Below the pieces are notes generated by a model, which was given only the letters and a program-made list of their open reading frames with translations, did no database searches and was not told where the DNA came from. 64,000 nucleotides of DNA from an uncultured Psychrobacter sp. (GTDB taxonomy: Bacteria; Pseudomonadota; Gammaproteobacteria; Pseudomonadales; Moraxellaceae), in assembly GCF_947500265.1 (NCBI RefSeq), contig NZ_CANMRN010000001.1, positions 496,001 to 560,000 of the forward strand, written 5' to 3'. The position numbers and the translations under genes were made by a program. Below are positions 1 to 8,513 of this stretch, piece by piece. Every line of letters starts with the position of its first letter. Positions within the stretch are counted from its first letter, which is position 1.

Positions 1-1
1 C

Positions 2-376
2 ACAAGTGATATGCAAATTTATAAAGAAGAAATCTTTGGCCCAGTACTATGTATCATGCGTGCTAATAGCTTGGACGAAGCGATTGAACTACTGAACGCC
101 AATCCACATGGCAACGGTACGGCGATATTTACTCAGTCAGGGGCGGCTGCACATAAATTCCAGCAAGACATTCAAGTTGGTCAAATCGGTATTAACTTGC
201 CAATCCCTGTGCCACTTCCAATGTTCTCCTTCTCAGGCTCACGTGGCAGCAAGCTTGGTGACTTAGGTCCTTATGGTAAGCAAGCGGTCCAGTTCTATAC
301 TCAGACCAAGACTGTGACGGCACGTTGGTTTGATGATGAAGCAAGCCGCGGTGTCAACACAACGATTTCAATTTAA
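2..376 (+). CDS. mmsA: Methylmalonate-semialdehyde dehydrogenase (acylating), C-terminal fragment
   Basis: This is the last 124 residues of a gene that begins before the window. The reading frame is open from base 2, and the first internal Met is at base 11. The fragment has the EEIFGPVL block typical of aldehyde dehydrogenases. It then has [20 protein letters not shown], a stretch characteristic of the CoA-dependent methylmalonate-semialdehyde dehydrogenases. The family converts methylmalonate semialdehyde to propionyl-CoA as the last step of valine catabolism. The four genes downstream on the same strand supply the preceding steps, which supports the call. The catalytic Cys lies outside the window and cannot be checked. 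Confidence 0.9.
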   Translation, partial: TSDMQIYKEEIFGPVLCIMRANSLDEAIELLNANPHGNGTAIFTQSGAAAHKFQQDIQVGQIGINLPIPVPLPMFSFSGSRGSKLGDLGPYGKQAVQFYTQTKTVTARWFDDEASRGVNTTISI

Positions 377-595
377 TCGTCAGCTCATTGTCTTTTCAGT
401 ATGACATTTTGTGTTTTCGGTATGACGATCATGCGACTTGCGGTACTATTAAACGCACTTTTATTATCGTTATGCCGCTATCATGTCGCGCTAATGTCTT
501 ATAAAATCTCTGACCAACATTTTCATTAGAGCTTTTATTAACGTTTATCTGAGATTTAAGCCCTATATTTGATCTATAAGAACAAGGATGACCCT

Positions 596-1756
596 ATGGA
601 TTTTTCATTGACCGATGACCAAGTCGCCTTTCGCCAAACCGCCCGTCAGTTTGCGCAAAAAGAGCTAAAGCCAAATGCTGCTGAATGGGATCGTAACTCG
701 CATTTCCCAATAGATGTGATCAAAAAATCTGGTGAGCTTGGATTTTTGGGGCTATACACCAATCCAGAGTATGATGGCTTGGGCCTGCCAAGACTGGACT
801 CAGCGATGGTATTCGAAGAGCTTGCATGGGGCGACACGGCTGTAGCAGCGTATATGAGTATTCATAACATGGCCGCATGGATGATTGGTGAATATGGCAG
901 CGATACGCTATGCAAAAAATATCTGCCCAATATGGTCAGCGGTGAGTGGCTTGGCAGCTATTGCTTAACAGAACCAAACGCAGGGTCTGATGCAGCTTCT
1001 TTACGTACCAAAGCGGAGAAGCAAGGCGAGCATTACGTACTGAACGGTGAAAAAACCTTCATTTCTGGCGCAGGCTCAACCGATGTATTGGTAGTGATGG
1101 CGCGTACTGGTGATGCTGGGCCAAAAGGCGTGTCAGCGTTCGTTGTAGACGCCAATAGTGCTGGTATCGAATATGGCAAAAACGAGCACAAAATGGGCTG
1201 GAAAGCACAGCCGACACGCACGACTAGCTTTAAAGATGTAAAAGTGCCAGTAGAGAACCTGATAGGTGAGGAAGGTCAAGGCTTTCGTATCGCTATGAAA
1301 GGGTTAGATGGTGGCCGTATTAATATCGGTATTTGTGCGGTAGGTACGGCACAGGCTGCACTAGAGACCGCAACCAGTTATGTACAAGAGCGTAGTCAAT
1401 TTGGTAGCCCAATTGCCAGCTTACAATCGGTACAGTTTAAACTTGCTGATATGTTGACTCAGACCATTGCCGCACGCCAAATGCTGTATCTAGCAGCTGA
1501 TAAAGTTGACAACAACGATGGACAAGCGTCTACCTACTGCGCAATGGCAAAACGTCTGTCTACAGATCTTTGTTTCGATGTTGCCAATGAAGCCCTGCAG
1601 TTGCATGGCGGCTATGGTTATCTAAATGAGTATCCGCTTGAGCGCCATGTACGAGACTTACGTGTGCATCAAATTCTGGAAGGTACCAATGAGATCATGC
1701 GTGTGATTATTTCACGTCAAGTTCTACAGGATGAAGGGTTAAACCAGCTACGCTAA
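596..1756 (+). CDS. Acyl-CoA dehydrogenase, probably isobutyryl-CoA dehydrogenase
   Basis: A 386-residue FAD-dependent acyl-CoA dehydrogenase, the usual family length. The start at 596 is chosen over an upstream in-frame TTG at 569 because AAGGA at 584-588 sits 7 bases before it, and the protein then opens MDFSLTDDQ as family members do. Visible motifs are YCLTEPNAGSDAAS (FAD/substrate region), the C-terminal GGYGYLNEYPLER, and LEGTNEIMR, in which Glu362 matches the catalytic base of this family. Its place between mmsA and the enoyl-CoA hydratase suggests isobutyryl-CoA as substrate. That specificity is inferred from context; a general short-chain enzyme remains possible. Confidence 0.9.
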   Translation: MDFSLTDDQVAFRQTARQFAQKELKPNAAEWDRNSHFPIDVIKKSGELGFLGLYTNPEYDGLGLPRLDSAMVFEELAWGDTAVAAYMSIHNMAAWMIGEYGSDTLCKKYLPNMVSGEWLGSYCLTEPNAGSDAASLRTKAEKQGEHYVLNGEKTFISGAGSTDVLVVMARTGDAGPKGVSAFVVDANSAGIEYGKNEHKMGWKAQPTRTTSFKDVKVPVENLIGEEGQGFRIAMKGLDGGRINIGICAVGTAQAALETATSYVQERSQFGSPIASLQSVQFKLADMLTQTIAARQMLYLAADKVDNNDGQASTYCAMAKRLSTDLCFDVANEALQLHGGYGYLNEYPLERHVRDLRVHQILEGTNEIMRVIISRQVLQDEGLNQLR

Positions 1757-1788
1757 TTTATCTCGTTTTACTGAAACAAGGATGTTTT

Positions 1789-2571
1789 ATGACAGATTAT
1801 ACAAATCTACAGCTATCAATTGATGGTCATACCGCAACGTTGACGTTGAATAACCCACCGGCACATACGTGGACGATGGACAGTCTACAAGCGCTTAAGC
1901 AGCTCATTACCGACCTCAATGCTAACGATGATGTATATGCACTGATCGTGCATGGAGATGGCGAAAAGTTCTTTTCAGCCGGTGCAGATTTAAACAACTT
2001 CTCAGACGGTGATAAAGGCCGGGCAATAAGCATGGCAATTGCATTTGGTGAGGCGTTTGAAGCATTGTCTGCCTATCGCGGTGTCAGTATCGCTGTCATC
2101 AATGGCTATGCGATGGGCGGCGGACTAGAGTGTGCGCTCGCATGTGATATCCGTATTGCAGAAGCGCATGCCCAGATGGCACTGCCAGAGACAGGCGTAG
2201 GATTATTGCCATGTGCTGGCGGCACGCAAAATCTACCTATGTTAGTAGGGGAAGGTTGGGCTAAACGCATGATACTGTGCGGTGAGCGGGTTGATGCAGA
2301 TACGGCATTGCATATCGGTCTGGTGGAAGAGGTCGCTGCAAAAGGTGAGGGATTGCAAATCGCTCAGGCCTTGGCAAAAAAAGTCGCAAAGCAATCACCC
2401 GTTGCCGTCAGTTATTCTAAGTCGCTTATCCAAGCGGCTAGAGACACCCCGCCTGCGCAAAACCTCATCAATGAGCGTGAAGCTTTCGTGAAGTTGTTTG
2501 ATACCAACGATCAGCGCGAAGGGGTACAAGCATTCTTAGAAAAGCGTAAACCCAATTGGCAAAACAAATAA
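1789..2571 (+). CDS. Enoyl-CoA hydratase (crotonase family)
   Basis: A 260-residue crotonase-fold protein of normal length, starting 32 bases after the acyl-CoA dehydrogenase, with AAGGA at 1778-1782. FFSAGADLNNF forms the first oxyanion-hole segment and YAMGGGLECALACD the second. Glu114 (in GGLE) and Glu134 (in ALPETG) occupy the positions of the two catalytic glutamates of true hydratases. The expected reaction is hydration of methacrylyl-CoA to 3-hydroxyisobutyryl-CoA in valine breakdown. A role in general fatty-acid oxidation cannot be excluded from sequence alone. Confidence 0.88.
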   Translation: MTDYTNLQLSIDGHTATLTLNNPPAHTWTMDSLQALKQLITDLNANDDVYALIVHGDGEKFFSAGADLNNFSDGDKGRAISMAIAFGEAFEALSAYRGVSIAVINGYAMGGGLECALACDIRIAEAHAQMALPETGVGLLPCAGGTQNLPMLVGEGWAKRMILCGERVDADTALHIGLVEEVAAKGEGLQIAQALAKKVAKQSPVAVSYSKSLIQAARDTPPAQNLINEREAFVKLFDTNDQREGVQAFLEKRKPNWQNK

Positions 2572-2625
2572 GCAGCGGTCAAAACGCTTGAGCCATTTTT
2601 ATTATCTAATTTGTAGGTCACTTTT

Positions 2626-3900
2626 ATGACAGCAGCTACGACACCGACGAACGACACTAACGCGCAAACATCAGTAAATAATGCAGAACAAGAAGCGTCT
2701 GTATTATTCAATACTGAGTCGACGGATTGCGGACATTTGATTGGGGTCATGACACTTAATACCCCAAAATCACTTAATGCACTCAGCGTTGATATGTGTC
2801 AATTGCTCTCAGCACAGTTAGAGCAATGGCAAGCCGATGACCAAGTGGTTGCGCTTGTATTAAAAGGTGCAGGCGACAAAGCGTTCTGTGCGGGTGGCGA
2901 TATTCGTAAGCTCTATGACAGCATGTCTACCAGTGCACCAATGCCAAACCCGTATGCTACTGAGTTTTTCAGTCATGAGTACCGTCTCTATCGTCAAATG
3001 CACTTTTATCCGAAACCACTGATACTTTGGGGTGATGGCATCATCATGGGCGGCGGGATGGGGCTGATGGCAGGATGCAGTCATCGTCTGGTCACTGAGC
3101 GCACGCGTTTTGCCATGCCTGAGGTCACCATTGGACTGTTCCCTGATGCTTCTGGCAGTTGGTTTTTGCAGCGTATGCCTGCTAAGACGGGGCTGTTCTT
3201 GGGTCTAACTGGCGCGATGTGTAATGGCAGCGATGCGCTATTGGCCAATCTGGCAGAGTATGCTGTTGCTAGCCATGACTATGATACCGTCATGCAGCGC
3301 CTCAAACAGAGCAACTGGCAGGCAGTCGATAACACTAGCAGTTCAAATAATTGCCATGACAATAGTGCTCATAGTATTGTTAGCCGTGCACTTGCTGAAC
3401 TGCCAGTCGCTGAGCTGCCTGATAGTAAGCTTGCAACATACTGGCAGCCTATTCAGCAACTGATGAATAGTGGTGGTCTGGCTGATATCGATGTGCTGCT
3501 ACAAAGTGATACTGCGCTCGCACAGCTAAACCAAGACTTTGCAGAAGACAGCTGGACGCAGCGCGCAATCGCCACTTATCGCCATGGCTGCCCGGTAACG
3601 GCAGCATTAACCTATGCGTTGTATCACAAAGTCGCTGACCTATCGATCGAACAAGTACTGTATTTAGAGACCAATGTCGCAGTACATTGCGCGGCCAATC
3701 CTGATTTTAAAGAAGGCGTGCGGGCATTATTAATTGATAAAGATAGAAAGCCCAAATGGTCGCGTTCATTGGCAGACTGTCTAAGTGTAGAAGGGCAGGC
3801 GTATATCGATCAGCATTTTGGCAATCCTTATTCTAAAAACGAGCACCCTTTAGAAGGTTGGTTAGGTAGTGACGCTTTGGGTAGTCGATACGTCGGCTAA
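2626..3900 (+). CDS. 3-hydroxyisobutyryl-CoA hydrolase (enoyl-CoA hydratase/isomerase family)
   Basis: A 424-residue crotonase-superfamily protein, clearly longer than the neighbouring hydratase, as expected for 3-hydroxyisobutyryl-CoA hydrolases. FCAGGDIRKLYD (residues 87-98) and IMGGGMGLMAG are the CoA-binding oxyanion segments. PEVTIGLFPDASGSW with Asp174 is a characteristic block of the hydrolase subgroup. The enzyme removes CoA from 3-hydroxyisobutyryl-CoA and so makes the substrate of MmsB encoded next. Residues 1-35 are a poorly conserved-looking Thr/Asn/Glu-rich stretch. Residues around 225-250 form a Ser/Asn/His-rich insertion that may be a surface loop. Confidence 0.88.
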   Translation: MTAATTPTNDTNAQTSVNNAEQEASVLFNTESTDCGHLIGVMTLNTPKSLNALSVDMCQLLSAQLEQWQADDQVVALVLKGAGDKAFCAGGDIRKLYDSMSTSAPMPNPYATEFFSHEYRLYRQMHFYPKPLILWGDGIIMGGGMGLMAGCSHRLVTERTRFAMPEVTIGLFPDASGSWFLQRMPAKTGLFLGLTGAMCNGSDALLANLAEYAVASHDYDTVMQRLKQSNWQAVDNTSSSNNCHDNSAHSIVSRALAELPVAELPDSKLATYWQPIQQLMNSGGLADIDVLLQSDTALAQLNQDFAEDSWTQRAIATYRHGCPVTAALTYALYHKVADLSIEQVLYLETNVAVHCAANPDFKEGVRALLIDKDRKPKWSRSLADCLSVEGQAYIDQHFGNPYSKNEHPLEGWLGSDALGSRYVG

Positions 3901-4007
3901 CTGCCTAAAAGCACTCTATCAAGTAGGACATAAGCAAAATTCACTAATAAATACTGTTAAATAGTATGTAGCAATAGCTACATCATAAATCATCAAGGAG
4001 TGATGAG

Positions 4008-4952
4008 ATGGGTACAAAGGATACAAGTACGATGGATAATAATAACTCTAAACCAAATATCGCCTTCATTGGGCTTGGTAATATGGGTGCGCCAATGGCA
4101 GAGAACTTATTAAAGGCAGGTTACGCGCTATCTGTGTTTGACTTGTCTGATGCAGCGACTAAGCGCTTGAAGCAAGCAGGGGCTAGTGTCGCAGAAAGTC
4201 CTAAAGACGCTGCAAGTAATGCTCAAGTCGTGATTAGTATGTTACCTGCAGGTCAGCATGTACATTCTGTATATTTAGGCGATAGTGGCTCTGATGGATT
4301 GCTCGCAGAGTTACCAAAAGGCACGCTTGTGATTGACAGTAGTACGATTGCGGCGGCTGATGCAAGGACAGTAGCAGAGGCGGCAAGTAAGCTTGGCATC
4401 GACTTCTTGGATGCGCCAGTCTCTGGTGGCACAGGTGGGGCAGTTGCTGGTAGTTTGACCTTTATCGTCGGTGGCGATGCTGCTGCTTTTGCTAAGGCTG
4501 AGCCAATACTTGCCGTGATGGGCAAAAACATCTTTCATGCGGGCGAGCACGGCGCAGGACAAGTGGCTAAAATCTGTAATAACATGCTATTAGGTATCTT
4601 GATGGCAGGGACGGCAGAGGCGATTAATCTAGGCGTCAAGAACGGTTTGGACCCTAAAGTGCTATCAGACATTATGCTACAGAGCTCAGGGCGTAACTGG
4701 ACACTAGAAGTTTATAACCCTTATCCAAAAGTCATGGAAAATGTGCCCTCTAGCAATGGCTATCAAGGCGGATTTATGAGCAAGTTGATGCAAAAAGATC
4801 TAAACCTTGCGATGCAGACTGCTCAAGACACTGAAGTAGAAACACCAATGGGTGCTAAAGCAACAGAGTTGTATGCCTCACATACTGTAGAGAATGGTGA
4901 TAAAGACTTTTCTAGTATTATCGGACGTCATGATGTCTCATTATTGTCTTAA
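4008..4952 (+). CDS. mmsB: 3-hydroxyisobutyrate dehydrogenase
   Basis: A 314-residue NAD-dependent beta-hydroxyacid dehydrogenase that oxidises 3-hydroxyisobutyrate to methylmalonate semialdehyde, the substrate of MmsA. The Rossmann motif IGLGNMGAPMAENL begins at residue 21. The substrate-binding DAPVSGGTGGA starts at Asp135. Lys188 in GQVAKICNNML matches the catalytic lysine. AAGGAG at 3995-4000 lies 7 bases before the ATG at 4008 and fixes this start, although Met9 (4032) would also leave the whole fold intact. It is the last gene of the valine operon, 107 bases after the hydrolase. Confidence 0.93.
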   Translation: MGTKDTSTMDNNNSKPNIAFIGLGNMGAPMAENLLKAGYALSVFDLSDAATKRLKQAGASVAESPKDAASNAQVVISMLPAGQHVHSVYLGDSGSDGLLAELPKGTLVIDSSTIAAADARTVAEAASKLGIDFLDAPVSGGTGGAVAGSLTFIVGGDAAAFAKAEPILAVMGKNIFHAGEHGAGQVAKICNNMLLGILMAGTAEAINLGVKNGLDPKVLSDIMLQSSGRNWTLEVYNPYPKVMENVPSSNGYQGGFMSKLMQKDLNLAMQTAQDTEVETPMGAKATELYASHTVENGDKDFSSIIGRHDVSLLS

Positions 4953-5014
4953 ACATGACTACCTTGACTATGCCTCTTTTGAATATAACCTTCTTAGACA
5001 TGCTAATTTTTAGA

Positions 5015-5051
5015 CCTACTAGTATTACGAATTTTTCGTATCACTAGTAGG
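5015..5051. repeat. Inverted repeat downstream of mmsB
   Basis: Two 17-base arms (5015-5031 and 5035-5051) pair at 15 of 17 positions around a 3-base loop; the arms contain CCTACTAGT and ACTAGTAGG. No T-run follows, so it is not a standard intrinsic terminator. It lies between the end of mmsB and the real terminator at 5091, so it may protect the 3' end of the operon transcript or bind a protein. Confidence 0.6.
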
Positions 5052-5080
5052 TGGCATTAATTAAGAGACTGCATTTGCTA

Positions 5081-5125
5081 AAAAGAAAAAGGTCTACGCT
5101 AAAATCATAGCGTAGACCTTTTTTA
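5081..5125. terminator. Bidirectional intrinsic terminator between mmsB and the IclR gene
   Basis: A perfect 10-bp stem, GGTCTACGCT (5091-5100) with AGCGTAGACC (5109-5118), is flanked by an A-run on the left and a T-run on the right. It can therefore stop transcription from both convergent genes. Confidence 0.9.
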
Positions 5126-5141
5126 TGTCTAATAGACTCTA

Positions 5142-5900
5142 TTAGCTTTGCAGATCGTAGACGAGCGCCTGAACGTCTTGTGCGGCTTTTTGTAGGCGTG
5201 GTACATGAGTCAGCAAATCATCTAATGATACCCGTATGGTTGGTGCATGCAGATAGAGAGAAGCCAGATAGCGTGACTTTTTGTCCAGTATAGGCACAGC
5301 CACTGCGACCATCTCAGAGATAAACTCCTCATTATCGATGCCGATACCAGTATCAGCAATGCGATCAAGCTCGGCATTTAATGCATCGATATCAGTAATC
5401 GTATTCTTAGTGAACTTATCTAGTGGCAACCCTTGTAGAATTTTCATACGGCTAGTCGTAGATAATTGGCTTAGATAGAGCTTACCAGTCGCTGTACACC
5501 ACATAGGTGACTTTGCCCCGACAGGAAGATAAATCTGCAGTGGCAAGGTAGTCTGAGCGCGGTTGGTATAGATCATATCCATATGATAGGGAATGCCAAT
5601 ACCGCAGGTTTCTTTTAGCTCATCAACCAGTTTTTGCAAAATCATCTGTCGCTCGTTAAAGAACAGTCGTTGTTGCCATAACTCAACGCTCAAATTGCGT
5701 ACGCGCTTACCAGGGATAATGCCGCCACCAATATCAACAGTCAAAAAACCATCATCAACCAAGTTTTGAATCAATCTATGAATGGTCGGTTTAGGTATAT
5801 CTAGCTCCTGTGAGAGCTCTAGTGGAGAAAGCGGTTTTGAAGCATAGGACACTGCTTCGATGATTTCTAGGACACGGGTAATCGACGATACTTTAGGCAT
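5142..5900 (-). CDS. IclR-family transcriptional regulator
   Basis: A 252-residue protein with the two-part IclR layout. A winged helix-turn-helix spans about residues 1-65 (RVLEIIEAVSYA...LSPLELSQELDIPKPTIHRLI). The effector-binding domain spans about 75-250 and includes the typical PMWCTATGKLYLS and the GIGIDNEEF stretch. It faces the valine operon across a shared terminator. IclR proteins often control adjacent catabolic operons, so regulation of the mms genes is a reasonable inference. The operator is not identified. The spacer upstream of this gene also serves the porin gene and could hold binding sites. Confidence 0.9.
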   Translation of the reverse strand: MPKVSSITRVLEIIEAVSYASKPLSPLELSQELDIPKPTIHRLIQNLVDDGFLTVDIGGGIIPGKRVRNLSVELWQQRLFFNERQMILQKLVDELKETCGIGIPYHMDMIYTNRAQTTLPLQIYLPVGAKSPMWCTATGKLYLSQLSTTSRMKILQGLPLDKFTKNTITDIDALNAELDRIADTGIGIDNEEFISEMVAVAVPILDKKSRYLASLYLHAPTIRVSLDDLLTHVPRLQKAAQDVQALVYDLQS

Positions 5901-6326
5901 ATATATGACTCAGTAGGAGTAAAGAAATAGAGCAGACAGCATCACAAAATTTTCATAAATAAGACAAATGGTGACAATACTGACGTTCTATAACAAATCT
6001 ATTATAACAACTAATTTAGCATAATATTTGCTTGAGGCAAGCGTTAGTCGCGTTATATGAGATCATTTATATCGTTTTATTTGTTGGCGTAGATTCTCTT
6101 ATATAAGTAACAATAGATACGTCAACTCACAAGGCATACTATTCTGTAAGGTTAAGCCGTATAACTGTCATTGAATCAAAGTACGTTCTAGATAATTATG
6201 TGGACATGTTTTGCAATACCCTTACATAAACATTAAGCAAGCAAAGTCTCATGTTTACGCTGTTTGGTTACTTTAAGGACGTTATGTAACATAAAGGCGA
6301 ATTTTTGCAGATTGGTGTAGCAATTA

Positions 6327-6355
6327 TTACAGTACCTATGCAATCTTTACATAAT
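6327..6355 (+). promoter_or_regulatory. Candidate promoter of the porin gene
   Basis: TTACAG (6327-6332) and CATAAT (6350-6355) are separated by exactly 17 bases, a plausible sigma-70 promoter. Transcription would start near 6362 and give a leader of about 130 bases. Both boxes deviate from consensus, so this is a prediction only. Confidence 0.4.
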
Positions 6356-6420
6356 GGCAAATAAAAACAGCATCAGTAGGGGTGACTTTTTAAGTCAGAA
6401 TTGTTTTAATCACCTCAACA

Positions 6421-6457
6421 AAATGATGGTTTAACAAAAGCACAATCATCGTTTTTT
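6421..6457 (+). promoter_or_regulatory. Terminator-like hairpin in the porin leader
   Basis: Arms 6421-6431 and 6444-6454 form an 11-bp AT-rich stem with two G-U pairs, and the right arm runs into T at 6452-6457. The hairpin lies inside the predicted leader, 37 bases before the porin ATG. It could act as an attenuator or simply be an mRNA-stabilising structure. Confidence 0.4.
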
Positions 6458-6493
6458 ATGGGCGGGTTTATTTCACACTTTAGGAGAATAATT

Positions 6494-7345
6494 ATGAAAT
6501 TGATTAAATTGACGGCAATCTCTGCTGCTGTTCTAGCATCAACTGCTGCATTAGCTGCTGATCCAGTTATCGTTGTTGATAACAATGCTGCAGTTGCATA
6601 TGAAGCTGAGCCAGTTGCTGTTGCTTATCAAGCAGAACCTGCTTCTTATGCATACAATGCTGACGCTGGTGTAGTAAGCAACACTACTGGCGCTGTTGTT
6701 GGTGGCACTAAAGGTTTCTTTAATAAAGTAGTAAACCCAGCATCAGTTAGCGCTGAAGTTGGTACTCTAGGTTATGGTGCGAACATCGGTTGGTCACTTA
6801 ACGAAAAAACTGAATTGCAAGCTGGTTGGGCAGGTGGCGATGTAGCTGACCTTTTCGGCGGTGATTTTGACGCAAATGACATCAATTATGATGTTGATAG
6901 TGATTTTAGCAATCCTTACTTAGGTGTGCAATTGCGTCCTACTGGTAACTGGTTTACGATGGGTGCTGGTATCATCGTTCCTGATAACGATATTGATGTG
7001 CGTGCAAATCCTGAGGGTAGTGGTGACGACGCGTATTACAGTGTTAATGGTGAAGAGTATCTATTAAGTGACGTAGGTGCTTTAGAAGGGACTATTGAGC
7101 ATCGTAACAAGTTAGCACCTTACCTAACAGTTGGTTTCCGTCCTAATATTACTAACAATTTTGGTTTGTTTGGTGAAGTTGGCGCAGCATATATGGGTAA
7201 AACCACTGCAACAATTAATCGCGTAGCTGGTAATACTAATCCAGATGCAGAACTTGTAGCTGACCAAGCTGAGAAAGATTTAGAAGATAAAGATTGGTTA
7301 GAGTGGTTCCCAATTGTTAAACTTGGTGCAACTTACCGTTTCTAA
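6494..7345 (+). CDS. CarO-like outer-membrane beta-barrel porin
   Basis: A 283-residue precursor. The start is at 6494 rather than the in-frame ATG at 6458, because AGGAG (6482-6486) precedes it and MKLIKLTAISAAVLASTAALA is then a clean signal peptide cleaved before ADP. The mature protein ends in GATYRF, the aromatic C-terminus needed for outer-membrane assembly. The blocks SAEVGTLGYGANIGW, YLGVQLRP and HRNKLAPYLTVGFRP, followed by NFGLFGEVGAAYMG, match from memory the Acinetobacter CarO family, an eight-stranded channel linked to basic amino-acid and carbapenem entry. Residues 26-55 repeat VAYEAEP/VAYQAEP/YAYNAD, an Ala/Val-rich extension before the barrel. Substrate is unknown here. Confidence 0.75.
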   Translation: MKLIKLTAISAAVLASTAALAADPVIVVDNNAAVAYEAEPVAVAYQAEPASYAYNADAGVVSNTTGAVVGGTKGFFNKVVNPASVSAEVGTLGYGANIGWSLNEKTELQAGWAGGDVADLFGGDFDANDINYDVDSDFSNPYLGVQLRPTGNWFTMGAGIIVPDNDIDVRANPEGSGDDAYYSVNGEEYLLSDVGALEGTIEHRNKLAPYLTVGFRPNITNNFGLFGEVGAAYMGKTTATINRVAGNTNPDAELVADQAEKDLEDKDWLEWFPIVKLGATYRF

Positions 7346-7383
7346 TCTAATCACAGTTTAAAGACTGTCGTTAGTAGAAAGTA

Positions 7384-7413
7384 AAAAAACGATCCTTTTT
7401 AGGGTCGTTTTTT
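7384..7413. terminator. Intrinsic terminator after the porin gene
   Basis: Arms 7384-7396 and 7401-7413 pair around a short T loop, with GATCC opposite GGGTC in the core. The A-run on the left and T-run on the right let it serve both the porin gene and the convergent phosphopantetheinyl transferase gene. Confidence 0.85.
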
Positions 7414-7481
7414 TATGCTTAAAATAAAGTATTAAAAGATATGCTAAAAATCAAGTTTGAACTTTACTGAGAAAACTCTGC

Positions 7482-8297
7482 TCAAAAAATGATGACAGTC
7501 TGCTGCGATTGTAACGTGGCAATACGATAAACAGATTGGTAGTCCGCATCCTTACTATCACTGAGTATAGAAGCAGAGTTAACCTCTTTTTTATTTTCAA
7601 TCAAGCTAGGAATAAGGTGAGAGTAATCCATACCCAGACCTTGAGCTAATGTATATTGGTTGACTTTGATAAAGCTTTCTTTTATTTGCCATAACAGTTT
7701 GGCAGTGCGTTCTCGCTGATCTGTAGATAGCTCCTGTAACATAGCCAACTCACTCTCTGAGTAGAAACGCTTGACTACATGCCACGCAATATTATTGGTC
7801 TCTATATCGATACCAGCAGGACGCTGACGACTAATAACAACCGCTATTTTACTGTGTAAACGCGTCAAATTTTTCTGATTCGATTCTGTAGTTTGCTTCG
7901 AACTATTAGTTCCTGTATGGCTAAAGCATACATAATGCTGACTATTAACAAGCCGATAGGGAAAACTTGACTCATCCAAAGTGTCATCTATTTCTAACTT
8001 CTTAAGCAGCTCTTGCAATAGTTGCCTGACGCCTTGTCGCTGCTGCTGACGCTGTTTACGTGCTAGAGCAGGTACTGAGTGTTTAGGCACTGCTGTCGCC
8101 ACCTGATAGTACCAATTTAGGCTATTGAACTTAGTGATGTCTTCATACGACGTATTACATGAAGAAAACCATAATGACTTGTTCCATAAGCTTCCAGTGA
8201 CTAAATGACTGATTGACTCGCTCACTTGAGCAGTCACACACCATGTCGTGGTGTCGAGTTGAGTATACTGTATCTGGGTGAGGTTAGAAGTCGGCAT
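7482..8297 (-). CDS. 4'-phosphopantetheinyl transferase superfamily protein (Sfp-type)
   Basis: A 271-residue protein with the signature residues of Sfp-type phosphopantetheinyl transferases. AGIDIE (161-166) carries the Mg-binding Asp164 and Glu166. FYSESELAML (178-187) and LWQIKESFIK (202-211) give the conserved W-x-x-K-E-S. The family moves phosphopantetheine from CoA to a Ser on carrier proteins. A KQRQQQRQ stretch near 81-88 is a basic, low-complexity insertion. No polyketide, peptide-synthetase or fatty-acid gene lies nearby, so the carrier-protein partner is unknown. It could modify the ordinary acyl carrier protein or an unlinked synthetase. Confidence 0.85.
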   Translation of the reverse strand: MPTSNLTQIQYTQLDTTTWCVTAQVSESISHLVTGSLWNKSLWFSSCNTSYEDITKFNSLNWYYQVATAVPKHSVPALARKQRQQQRQGVRQLLQELLKKLEIDDTLDESSFPYRLVNSQHYVCFSHTGTNSSKQTTESNQKNLTRLHSKIAVVISRQRPAGIDIETNNIAWHVVKRFYSESELAMLQELSTDQRERTAKLLWQIKESFIKVNQYTLAQGLGMDYSHLIPSLIENKKEVNSASILSDSKDADYQSVYRIATLQSQQTVIIF

Positions 8298-8440
8298 ATA
8301 TTAATAGTCATCAAAAACGATTATTGTAGAATTGAATATATAAGAATGTGTAATTATGAACGCTATGTATTTGATACATAGATAGTCATACAATAGCTAT
8401 ATTTAAATAGTTTATATCTAATTCACCTACTAAAAATCCA

Positions 8441-8474
8441 AAAAGCCCAGCAATATACTCTTGCTGGGCTTTCA
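8441..8474 (-). terminator. Intrinsic terminator after pal
   Basis: A perfect 12-bp stem, AAAGCCCAGCAA (8442-8453) with TTGCTGGGCTTT (8461-8472), stands 40 bases past the pal stop codon on the minus strand. It separates pal from the transferase gene. Confidence 0.88.
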
Positions 8475-8513
8475 TTAAACTATCGAACGCTATAAATAAC
8501 GCTAAATCACAAT

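Larger units (their letters stand above)
5901..6493. other. Divergent intergenic region between the IclR gene and the porin gene
   Basis: This 593-base AT-rich spacer has no credible gene. It must hold the promoter of the IclR gene on the minus strand and that of the porin gene on the plus strand. Visible elements are a short hairpin with arms TTGC/GCAA near 6028-6040, a palindrome CTTATATAAG near 6099, a candidate porin promoter at 6327-6355 and a terminator-like hairpin at 6421-6457. Confidence 0.6.

Noticed and set aside
6458..6493. Porin translation from the ATG at 6458
   Set aside because: It would put charged residues before the signal peptide. AGGAG sits before the ATG at 6494, which gives a clean signal sequence.
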